A stretch of 42,497 nt of DNA from an uncultured Collinsella sp. (GTDB lineage: Bacteria > Actinomycetota > Coriobacteriia > Coriobacteriales > Coriobacteriaceae), in contig CAAFEX010000103.1 of assembly GCA_900762015.1 (NCBI GenBank), positions 1 to 42,497 on the forward strand. The letters run 5' to 3'. Shown in pieces: positions 26,331 to 33,789 of the stretch. The notes under the pieces were generated by a model. That model saw nothing but the letters and a program-made list of their open reading frames with translations. It searched no databases and was not told the DNA's origin. Position 1 is the first letter of the stretch. Each line of letters opens with the position of its first letter. The translations under genes were made by a program, and so were the position numbers.

Positions 26331-26393
26331 TTGCGGTGGAATACGGAGTAGATGAGGCCTTTGACAGCCAAAACAGTCCGTATTTCACCGCAA
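26331..26393 (-). repeat. 63-bp palindromic repeat, copy D, doubling as terminator
   Basis: Nearly identical to copy C. It lies between the convergent kdpE and the GltD-like gene. On the minus strand the hairpin is followed by CTTTTTTGTG, so it ends the pectin-side transcript. The flanks CCCACC and GGTGGG extend the symmetry outward. Confidence 0.88.
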
Positions 26394-26411
26394 CTGATGG
26401 GTGGGATGGAG

Positions 26412-27629
26412 TTAGAGGCCCAGGTAGTTGGTCATGCCTTCGACGGCGAGCTTGGCACCGGCCACGGCATGGACCACGGTGAGCGGGCCGTTGACCACGT
26501 CGCCGGCGGCAAAGACGCCCGGCACGGTGGTCATGCCGCGCTCGTCGACCGACAGCAGGCCGCGATGGTCGGTCTCCAGGCCACCCGTCGTAAGCACGAG
26601 CTTGTCCTTGGGCACCTGTGAGGCCGCGATGACCACCGTGTCGGCGGACACATGGTCAAGCTCTTCATCGTAGCCCACCACGTTGTCGTCCTCGTCAAAG
26701 ATAGCCGTCTCGAACACCGGACCGTTATCGTCGATGGCGCAGATCGCCTTGCCGCGCACGATCTCGGCACCGTCAAGCTCGGTCAGCTCCACCTCATCAT
26801 CGATGGCCGAGATATGGCGCGAGCGGGCATACACGGTAACCTTGCGCGCGCCCGAGCGCAGCGCCGTGCGGGCAACATCCATGGCCACGTTGCCGGCGCC
26901 GATAACCGCCACGTTCTGCCCGATCGCCACGCTCGTGGGATCGACCAGATAATCGATACCAAACAGCACGTTGCCGCGCGACTCGCCGGGAATACCCAGC
27001 TTGCGGGCGCGCCAGGTACCGGTACCCACAAAGACCGCATCGTAGCCGTCGCGCAGCAGGTCGTCGATATGCAGCGCACCGCCGATGGTGGTCGAAGGGC
27101 GAACGCGCACGCCAAGCGAGCACATCACGTAACGGTACTTTTGCACGAGCGCACGGGGCAGGCGAAACTCGGGGATGCCGTACTCCAGCACGCCGCCGAT
27201 CTCGGGGCGCTGTTCAAACACCGTGACGGCACAGCCCAGCTGGGCCATCTTAATGGCCACGGTAATGCCGGCAGGACCGGAACCGACCACGGCGACCTGT
27301 TTACCGCACGACGGCGCGGGCTTCCACTCCTTACGGTCCAAATACGCTGTCGAGATATAGTTCTCGATGCTCGAAAAATGCACCGGTGTGCCCTTGCGGC
27401 CCTGGATGCACGCGCCCTCGCACTGGCCCGAATGGTTGCAGATCATGGAGCAGACCGCGCTCATGGGATTGTTCTGGAACAGCAGCTCGCCCGCCTCTTC
27501 CAGACGACGCTGTTTGAACAGGTCAATGACCTGCGGGATAGGTGTCTGAACCGGGCAGCCTTTAAGCTGGCAGAACGCCCTTTTGCAACCTAGGCAACGA
27601 TTCGCCTCTTCGACAATGTGGATAGCCAC
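26412..27629 (-). CDS. GltD-like FAD/NAD(P)-dependent oxidoreductase with iron-sulfur N-terminus
   Basis: 405 residues of the glutamate-synthase small-subunit family. The Cys-rich N-terminus (CLGC at 12-15, FCQLKGCPVQTPIP, and CSMICNHSGQCEGAC) binds two 4Fe-4S clusters. Two Rossmann motifs follow, VAVVGSGPAGITVA and VAVIGAGNVAMDVA, and a C-terminal FAAGDVVNG FAD signature. No large GltB subunit is adjacent, so it is likely a stand-alone electron-transfer module (NfnB/GltD-like) rather than glutamate synthase. The start is GTG at 27629 with AGGGGAG just upstream. It follows the TIM-barrel gene by 102 bases; why it should sit with pectin genes is unknown. Confidence 0.85.
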   Translation of the reverse strand: MAIHIVEEANRCLGCKRAFCQLKGCPVQTPIPQVIDLFKQRRLEEAGELLFQNNPMSAVCSMICNHSGQCEGACIQGRKGTPVHFSSIENYISTAYLDRKEWKPAPSCGKQVAVVGSGPAGITVAIKMAQLGCAVTVFEQRPEIGGVLEYGIPEFRLPRALVQKYRYVMCSLGVRVRPSTTIGGALHIDDLLRDGYDAVFVGTGTWRARKLGIPGESRGNVLFGIDYLVDPTSVAIGQNVAVIGAGNVAMDVARTALRSGARKVTVYARSRHISAIDDEVELTELDGAEIVRGKAICAIDDNGPVFETAIFDEDDNVVGYDEELDHVSADTVVIAASQVPKDKLVLTTGGLETDHRGLLSVDERGMTTVPGVFAAGDVVNGPLTVVHAVAGAKLAVEGMTNYLGL

Positions 27630-27731
27630 GCAACTCCCCTTTTTGATTCAATCCAATGGGGCGACGATAAAGATCCTTCACCGCTGCCCCAGTCAGGCAA
27701 ACTTAATCGACCGCCACGGCAAAAGCCAATG

Positions 27732-28637
27732 CTATAACTCGCGATGCGAAGCCCCGCAGCGAGCGGACATGTGCTCGAGTGTCGCCAGGCAGTCAGCCGC
27801 CGTCGCCGGCACACTGTTCTCGACCACGCAGGGAATCCCAGGGCAGGCGGCAGCCGCCCAGGCCACCACGGGCTCAAAGTCGTATCGCCCCGTCTCCCCC
27901 ACGCCATGACACACCAGGCGCGAACCCGTACCGTCGCACCAACCCGCTTTGTCCTCGTTATCAACGACCTCAAAATCCTTGGCGTGCAGCACGCGGATCT
28001 TACTGCCGCATAAGTAGAGCACGCGTGCTGTGATTTCCTGCGCTTCGTCAACGACGCTGGGGTGCAGCAGCGATACCGGGTCATAGATCACGCCGAGCGA
28101 CGGGCTCGAGACGCGCTCCAGCACCTCGCGGCAGCGATCCGGCGTGTTGACCGTCTCGTTCCAGCCAGGCTCGATCAGTATTTGCCCGCCCACGGCCTCG
28201 GCGCGCTCGCAGACGCGTGCGAGTCCGTCCATAAAAGCCTCAAGCGCCTCATCGGTCATGCGGTCGTCAGCAACGCGGTTCTGCGCATTGGGGCGACCGG
28301 TCTCGGTACCCACCGGGCAGCCGCCGAGCATCTGGGCAAAGTTCAGGCATGCCTCGTACTCGGCAATGTTATCCATGAGCTGTTGGCGATCGGGCGTCGC
28401 CAAATTTTTATAGCAGCCGAGCACGGCGACCGAAACGCCCGACTCATCGAGCACGGCACGCAAATGGTCGGCAAGCTCGCGGGTCAGGCCGCCTCGATCG
28501 ATCCCCATCGATGCGTAGAGCACCTTGCTCGGCAGCTGAATGCACGAAAAGCCCAGCTCTCCCGCCATGCGAATGCGTTCCTCGACGGTCCCCTGCGGAA
28601 GGTCGTGCAAACGTACACCCGGAGTAACAGCCCCCAC
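27732..28637 (-). CDS. Sugar phosphate isomerase/epimerase-like TIM-barrel protein
   Basis: About 301 residues of the xylose-isomerase-like/AP-endonuclease-2 TIM-barrel family. The likely metal ligands are Glu in ILIEPGWNETVNTPD, Asp in VIYDPVSLLHP, His in LHAKDFEV and Glu in CVVENSVP. The start is uncertain: GTG at 28637, directly after the GH105 stop with AAGGG 11 bases upstream, is preferred over GTG at 28646, which overlaps the stop. The longer upstream frame only mirrors GH105. As part of the GH105 transcript it may isomerise or epimerise a pectin-derived sugar, but the substrate cannot be assigned. Confidence 0.78.
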   Translation of the reverse strand: MGAVTPGVRLHDLPQGTVEERIRMAGELGFSCIQLPSKVLYASMGIDRGGLTRELADHLRAVLDESGVSVAVLGCYKNLATPDRQQLMDNIAEYEACLNFAQMLGGCPVGTETGRPNAQNRVADDRMTDEALEAFMDGLARVCERAEAVGGQILIEPGWNETVNTPDRCREVLERVSSPSLGVIYDPVSLLHPSVVDEAQEITARVLYLCGSKIRVLHAKDFEVVDNEDKAGWCDGTGSRLVCHGVGETGRYDFEPVVAWAAAACPGIPCVVENSVPATAADCLATLEHMSARCGASHREL

Positions 28638-28638
28638 G

Positions 28639-29877
28639 TTATTCACATCCCTTATGAGCGTTGATGCCCGGGGTGTATCCGCCAAACGGGTCCTCGATGG
28701 AGCACACGCCCGAGGGGGCGAGCGGATCGCGCTTACCGGCCAGCTTGTCGTGATGCATGGTCTCGATATAGGCAAGCACCAGCGGCGCTACACCCTTTGC
28801 ATCATTTTTGACCACGGGCTCGCTCATGTAGTAATCAAACGTGCCCTCGCGGTGCGCGGTGTTGCCCAGGCCCGCAACCAGGCAGATGTTGTCGAGCGCC
28901 AGCTGCCCGTCATACTCGGACAGGCAGGTCTCGCAGATGCCGTCGAAGGCGCGACGGCCGTACTGGTAGTAACGCTCGCCCAGCACGCCCAGACGCACAC
29001 CCTTCATGATGGCATTGGCAAAGATGGCGCTGCCCGACTCCTCCAGGTAGTTGGGGGCGATATTGGGCAGGTTGATGACCTGGTGCCACATGCCGGTCTT
29101 CTCGTCCTGATACGGCAGCATGGCGTCGATCAAATCGTGGAACATCTTGCGGATCTCGTCCTTCTCGGCTGACATCGAAGGCGGCATAAGCTCCCAGGTG
29201 TCGATGAGCGCCATGGCAAACCAGCCCTCGGCGCGCAGCCAGAAGTTAGCCGAAAGACCGGTGACCGGGTCGCACCAGAACTGTTTGCGGCTCGCGTCGT
29301 AAGCGTGATAGTACAGACCGTTGAGGGGGTTGCGCATCAGGTCATGCACGACCTGGAACATATGGAAGCTGTCCGAGCAGGCACGACGGTTGTGGAAGCT
29401 CAGCTCGTACTGCATGTAGAACGGCTGTGCCATGTACATGCCATCGAGCCAAATCTGGTTGGGATAGACGGCCTTGTGCCAAAACACGCCCTCTTTGGTG
29501 CGCGGCTGGGTCTCGAGCTGGCGGTAGATGGTGTCCATGGCGGCACGGTACTTGGGCTTGCCCACCAGGTCATACAGCTTGTAGAGGGTCTTGCCCGCAT
29601 TGACGTTATCGAGGTTGTACTCCTGCGGGTTGTAATGCTTGATGGTACCGTCGTCCTGGACAAAGAAATCGATGTAGTCATCGGCGAACGTCAAGTAGCG
29701 CTGCTCACCCGTGATCTCGTACAGCTCGATGAGCGCCTTGATCATGCAGCCGTCGATATAGTTCCAGGTGTTCTCCTTGCCGGCGCGAATCTTTTCGATG
29801 TTCCAAGCCGGCGCCTGCGGCGTAGAGGTTTCGATCAACTGCTCGATATAACGGTCCAGGATTTGATTGCAACCCAT
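28639..29877 (-). CDS. GH105 unsaturated uronyl hydrolase (YteR/YesR type)
   Basis: 412 residues, an (alpha/alpha)6-barrel hydrolase that removes the 4,5-unsaturated galacturonyl residue left at the non-reducing end by pectin lyases. The catalytic Asp is Asp145 in QIWLDGMYMAQPF; other family marks are LRAEGWFAMAL and YLEESGSAIFANAI. No signal peptide, so it should act on imported oligosaccharides. The released unsaturated sugar would feed the RpiB-like isomerase at 15 kb. The start at 29877 has AGAGGGG upstream. Two operators and a promoter lie immediately before it. Confidence 0.88.
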   Translation of the reverse strand: MGCNQILDRYIEQLIETSTPQAPAWNIEKIRAGKENTWNYIDGCMIKALIELYEITGEQRYLTFADDYIDFFVQDDGTIKHYNPQEYNLDNVNAGKTLYKLYDLVGKPKYRAAMDTIYRQLETQPRTKEGVFWHKAVYPNQIWLDGMYMAQPFYMQYELSFHNRRACSDSFHMFQVVHDLMRNPLNGLYYHAYDASRKQFWCDPVTGLSANFWLRAEGWFAMALIDTWELMPPSMSAEKDEIRKMFHDLIDAMLPYQDEKTGMWHQVINLPNIAPNYLEESGSAIFANAIMKGVRLGVLGERYYQYGRRAFDGICETCLSEYDGQLALDNICLVAGLGNTAHREGTFDYYMSEPVVKNDAKGVAPLVLAYIETMHHDKLAGKRDPLAPSGVCSIEDPFGGYTPGINAHKGCE

Positions 29878-29902
29878 TGCTGTCCCCTCTGACATAAACG
29901 AT

Positions 29903-29970
29903 AGGTGAACGTTACCCCTAGTGTAACGCGAACGGGGAATATAGGGTGAACGTTAACCCTATATTCCCCG
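29903..29970 (-). promoter_or_regulatory. GH105 promoter with paired operators
   Basis: GGTGAACGTTACC (29904-29916) and AGGGTGAACGTTAACCCT (29943-29960) are two versions of the pectin operator, centres 41 bp apart. On the minus strand a -35 TTCACC (29950-29945) lies inside the upstream copy and a -10 TACACT (29925-29920) follows after 19 bases. The upstream copy is the core of a 38-bp near-perfect palindrome (29933-29970). Confidence 0.65.
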
Positions 29971-29984
29971 CAAACGGCAGACTT

Positions 29985-30653
29985 TTAGCGGCAAACGGCG
30001 GTGAGACCCGCGGCGATGCGATGCGCCAGGCGCTCATAGCCAGCCGGGCTGTAGTGCAGACCGTCCGGCATATAGAGCTCGCGGTGCTCCGGCAAAAACG
30101 GGCTGATACCGCTTTGCGCATACAGGTCAATCACCGGAACGGAGTAGCGGTCACAGACCTCGAGCATCGCTCGCACGTAGACGACCTGCGTCAGGCCCAA
30201 ATGGTTCGCCTCATCGCTTGCCGGGATATCCTTCTCGTGCTTACCGCTCGTCTTGCACGGCGTCAAAAACACGAGCTTTGCCCGAGGCGAGCGTGCCGTG
30301 ATGGTTCGGATCAGGTAATCGAGCGCACCGTAGAACTCATGCACATCGGTACTGCCCAACTCGCCAAGCGGCACGTTGCGGCTAAAGTCGTTGACGCCGC
30401 CAAAGACAATGTAGATATCGGCCGCATCGTCGATACCGTCCAGGCGCTCGACAAACGAATCGGTACGGTCGGCCTTGATGGCGATACGCGAACCCTTGAT
30501 GCCAAAGTTCTCGACGACCGCGCCTCCCAGCAGCGTGCCCAGATGCGAGGTCCACGAGATGTCGTTGCCTCCCCCACCGCAGCCGTTGTCGCCCCAGGTC
30601 GTTGAGTCGCCAAAGCAGCAAATGGTCGATTCACTCAAACTCTTCGTTTCCAT
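29985..30653 (-). CDS. SGNH/GDSL hydrolase, probable pectin-oligosaccharide acetylesterase
   Basis: 222 residues of the SGNH fold. Block I GDST holds Ser17, block III GGVNDF has the conserved Asn88, and block V DGLHYS gives Asp197 and His200, a complete set. CE12 rhamnogalacturonan acetylesterases have this fold, and the neighbours point to removal of acetyl groups from pectic oligosaccharides, but the exact ester is not readable. No signal peptide. The start at 30653 has GAGGAG 7 bases upstream. It lies 69 bases after the CE8 fusion gene. Confidence 0.83.
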   Translation of the reverse strand: METKSLSESTICCFGDSTTWGDNGCGGGGNDISWTSHLGTLLGGAVVENFGIKGSRIAIKADRTDSFVERLDGIDDAADIYIVFGGVNDFSRNVPLGELGSTDVHEFYGALDYLIRTITARSPRAKLVFLTPCKTSGKHEKDIPASDEANHLGLTQVVYVRAMLEVCDRYSVPVIDLYAQSGISPFLPEHRELYMPDGLHYSPAGYERLAHRIAAGLTAVCR

Positions 30654-30722
30654 AATCTTCTCCTCATCCGCCCATCGGCGGTCATACAGGAACGTACCGT
30701 TTCTTCGCAGCATGCCGAGGGG

Positions 30723-32888
30723 CTATGCACGGGCGCATTCCGCAACGTGCGAATCGAGCCATTCGATATCCTCGGCAAGATGTGCCACGCCCAGATGGTG
30801 TTCACCCGGACACACCTCGTGCCGCAGGCCATCTCTGCGACCCAGCAACTTGTAGGCATCGCGCACGATCTCGAGCTGCTCGTCAACATTTTTCAGCCCG
30901 CGCGAACCGTTCAGATGATCCTCTTCGCAGCTTTGCACCAGCAGCGGATGCGGCGCGATGAGCGAGGCAATATCGCCCATGTCGAGTAAGCGCCAAAGTC
31001 CGGGTGTGTAGTTGCAGCTGCAATTGCCATTGAGATGCAGCAGCGAATCGTCGACACCGTACAGATAGCCCGAGACAAACGCCTTGCGCACACGCGGGTC
31101 GAGTGCGGCCAGGTACAACGTCATGTAGCCGCCACCCGAAAAACCAAAGCAACCCAGGTCATCCATGGCAATGTCGCCGCGCGCCTCCAAGTAATCGATC
31201 AAGCGCATGTTGTCCCAGACGTTGAGGCCCGCGACCGTAAGACCCAGTGGCTCGGCCATACGTGCCTGATTCAGGCACGTACCGCGCAGGTAGCTGTTCT
31301 CGTCATCGCCCTGACCCTTCCAGTCACGACGGTATCCCCAGCCGCGCGCGTCGGGGCAGACGGTCACGTAACCCATGCGTGCCAAACGCAGACCGTAGTC
31401 GTAATTGAACTTACGCACGGCATCATCGACCGCCGGCACGCCCGTCACGCCCGCAACACTTGCGGCGCCTGCTCCCTGATGGCCATGCGGGCAGATATAG
31501 CAACACTTGCGGCCGCGCGCATCGAGCTTAGGCGACTGCGGCTCGAGCAGGTAGAACGGCATCCAAACGTCGCGCTCCACCTGCAGCATCGCATGGGTGC
31601 GCACGATACCGCCGGCAATCTGCACCCGATCGAGTTCGCGCGCCTCAATCGACACGCGATCCATAATCGATAGGCCCAACAGGTCAAACAGCCGAACCCT
31701 CGTCGCAATCTGCCATGCCTCAAAGTCTTCGGGCGTCGTGCCCTTAAATGCGGCGGAGCGGCCCTCACGCTTAAGGCGCTCACGAAATGCCAGTTCGTCT
31801 TCGTAATAGGTGTCGATATGCACCGTGCGACCGTTATCGGAAAGACTGTCGGTCTCCGCAGCGTCGCCCGGGCCACCTTCGGGGTCCCAGCCGTCCGCAC
31901 CGGAAAGCACCTGTTCGCGGGCGTATCGGGTAGTGGCTGTCGCATCGAGCTCGTGCGCCCATGGCGCCCAGTTTTCGGCATCATTCGCCGGGCCATGTAG
32001 GCTTGCACCAGCGTAGTGCGCCCTCTCGTGCGCCGCTGGCTTAGCCCAATCCCACCAACCTTCGCGCTTGATATGCTGTCCCAGCCAGCAATCGATCAGC
32101 ACGGTCTGGGCCCACTCACGCCAAGGACGACCCAAATAGACCGAATCCGGTGCCACATCTTGCGCGGCTGTAAACGAACAGCCATGGAACACGAAGCCAT
32201 ACGGCTCTCCCTCGGGCGTCGACGCCGCCGTCACGTAACCGTTCACGTCCATATCGCGGTTGAGCGAGCGAATCTCGCACCCCTCAAAGTAGGCACGCGC
32301 GCCGCCAAAGATAAAGTCGACATCGCCCTCGATCCGGCAACGTCTAAAATACTGGCGCCCCACCCGGCGCGGCGCATACTGTTTGGGTCCTATAAACCCG
32401 CCCGGTTTGGCCTCATGCGGCGGCAGCGGACCCAAAAACAGCGTGTCTTGGTGCCCCTTAATGCAGCAGGCATCGACGACCAGACGGTCGCCATCGGCAT
32501 ACAGGGCAATCGCCTGACCGACCTCGCGTCCATCGCCCGCATCGTTTTCGATCGTGAGGTTTGCAAGCGTCACGTCATCGGCATCGACCAACACCGTATA
32601 CGTGCGGAAGGTGCCGAGCTTTCCGTCCTGGCCGCTGCCGTCCTCCGAGGGCATCTGCGCCGCAAGGCAGCCAACGATACGCACGCTGTCAGCCGTCTCG
32701 CCCACCAGCGTCACATACGGTCGATGAATCTCGACCCGTTCGCGGTACTCACCCGGCTCGATATGGATTGTCACTGGTTGCTCGGCATCCGGATAGAGTT
32801 GATCGGTTGCCGCCAAGGCATCAGAAATCGTTGGATACGCTCCTGACGCAGCCCTCGAAACACGCAGCTCATAGATGCTTTCGTTCAT
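30723..32888 (-). CDS. Two-domain pectin esterase: CE8 pectin methylesterase fused to an alpha/beta hydrolase
   Basis: 721 residues without a signal peptide. Residues 1-330 are a CE8 beta-helix with GHQDTL (145-150), DFIFGGA including Asp191, and LGRPW with Arg254, all catalytic or signature positions. After a Gly/Asp-rich linker (about 330-355), residues 360-721 are an alpha/beta hydrolase with nucleophile elbow GFSGGG (Ser584), an acidic residue in SCEEDH (655-657) and His697/698 near GEHHLG. The second half looks like the acetyl- or methyl-esterases of pectin loci (possibly CE19-like; not verified). The protein would strip two ester types from imported pectic oligosaccharides. It overlaps the preceding esterase gene by 4 bases (ATGA). 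Confidence 0.85.
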   Translation of the reverse strand: MNESIYELRVSRAASGAYPTISDALAATDQLYPDAEQPVTIHIEPGEYRERVEIHRPYVTLVGETADSVRIVGCLAAQMPSEDGSGQDGKLGTFRTYTVLVDADDVTLANLTIENDAGDGREVGQAIALYADGDRLVVDACCIKGHQDTLFLGPLPPHEAKPGGFIGPKQYAPRRVGRQYFRRCRIEGDVDFIFGGARAYFEGCEIRSLNRDMDVNGYVTAASTPEGEPYGFVFHGCSFTAAQDVAPDSVYLGRPWREWAQTVLIDCWLGQHIKREGWWDWAKPAAHERAHYAGASLHGPANDAENWAPWAHELDATATTRYAREQVLSGADGWDPEGGPGDAAETDSLSDNGRTVHIDTYYEDELAFRERLKREGRSAAFKGTTPEDFEAWQIATRVRLFDLLGLSIMDRVSIEARELDRVQIAGGIVRTHAMLQVERDVWMPFYLLEPQSPKLDARGRKCCYICPHGHQGAGAASVAGVTGVPAVDDAVRKFNYDYGLRLARMGYVTVCPDARGWGYRRDWKGQGDDENSYLRGTCLNQARMAEPLGLTVAGLNVWDNMRLIDYLEARGDIAMDDLGCFGFSGGGYMTLYLAALDPRVRKAFVSGYLYGVDDSLLHLNGNCSCNYTPGLWRLLDMGDIASLIAPHPLLVQSCEEDHLNGSRGLKNVDEQLEIVRDAYKLLGRRDGLRHEVCPGEHHLGVAHLAEDIEWLDSHVAECARA

Positions 32889-33694
32889 CGTCCATCACGC
32901 TCCCAGGCGGCAAACTGCTCAGGCCAGCCCTGAACCTGTGGCTGAATATGCTCGGCGCAACCCTTAAATGCCGTTTGGGCCGTGGCGAGCGATGCTCCGT
33001 GCTTTCCATGCGGAAAAATATGTAAGCTAAGGCCAATCCCGTGATCGGCAAGCGCCTGCGCAAGCAAAAGGCTATTTTGGACTGGCACCGATGCATCCTC
33101 GGCGGTATGCCATAAGAACGTACGGGGAAAGCCTTCACCAACCATGTTCTCGATCGACAACTTTTGAGCCAAAACGCCATCGGCACCCGTTAGGTGTTCA
33201 AACGAGCCACGATGGGCATAGGCCCCCGAGCTTACGACCGGATAGCCCAAGCAAAGTGCGTCAGGCCGAATCGACTCAGGCGATGTCGCGATCGACTCTG
33301 CAAGCCAAGGTTTGTCCCAAAGCGCCCCGAGCAAGCCAACCAGGTGTCCACCCGCCGAAAAACCCATGACCGTAATTCGATTGGGATCGACGCAAAACTC
33401 CGTCGCATGACTTCGCACGGTATCGACCGCCCGCGCAAGTTCTTGCAATGCAAGCGGATAGGTGGCGGGCGCAACCGAGTAGTCCAGAACAAAAGCCTGA
33501 TACCCCATCGCAAGCAAGCGTAGCGCCACCGGCTCGCCCTCTCGAGGCGAAATATGATCGTAGCCCCCACCCGGCACAATCAAAACTGCAGGTCGGGGTT
33601 CCAGGGCATAAGCATCCTCGGTGGGAGCAAAAATATAGGACGAGATCGCGGCATCCGAGCCATCGACCCCGACTCAAATCGTTTTATTGAGCAT
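32885..33694 (-). pseudogene. Alpha/beta-hydrolase esterase with an in-frame TGA at codon 7
   Basis: The conserved domain (GGGYDH oxyanion region, nucleophile elbow GFSAGG, catalytic Asp in HTAEDASV, His in PHGKHGAS) belongs to small carbohydrate esterases. The natural start is clear: ATG at 33694-33692 with AGAAGG just upstream. But the frame reads M-L-N-K-T-I and then TGA (33676-33674) before continuing in the same frame as VGVDGSDAAISSYIFAP into the domain. No ATG or GTG start exists between the stop and the first core strand; a TTG at 33583 is possible but would delete about 37 residues of a normal N-terminus. So the gene is either a recent nonsense mutant, a read-through product or a truncated protein. 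It ends with a 4-base overlap with the CE8 fusion gene. Confidence 0.7.
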
Positions 33695-33738
33695 GTATAC
33701 CTTCTCGTTATGATGCGTAGCGCGGCCGCATGGCACAA

Positions 33739-33774
33739 GGGCCGCATGGCCGATTTTTTCGGCAATGCGGCCCC
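33739..33774. other. Intercistronic hairpin between GH28 and the esterase
   Basis: GGCCGCATGGCCG and CGGCAATGCGGCC pair over 13 bp with one mismatch around a 6-nt T-rich loop. It has no U-tract and is probably an RNA processing or stabilising structure. Confidence 0.55.
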
Positions 33775-33789
33775 GGTCATCAATTCCAG

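Noticed and set aside
8595..26393. CRISPR array from the repeated 63-bp elements
   Set aside because: The copies are dispersed over 18 kb, are palindromic over their full length, and have no spacers or cas genes nearby.
26412..27629. Glutamate synthase small subunit gltD as a nitrogen gene linked to glnA
   Set aside because: No gltB is adjacent, and it lies over 20 kb from the glnA-like gene at the end of the pectin transcript; GltD-like folds occur in many electron-transfer modules.
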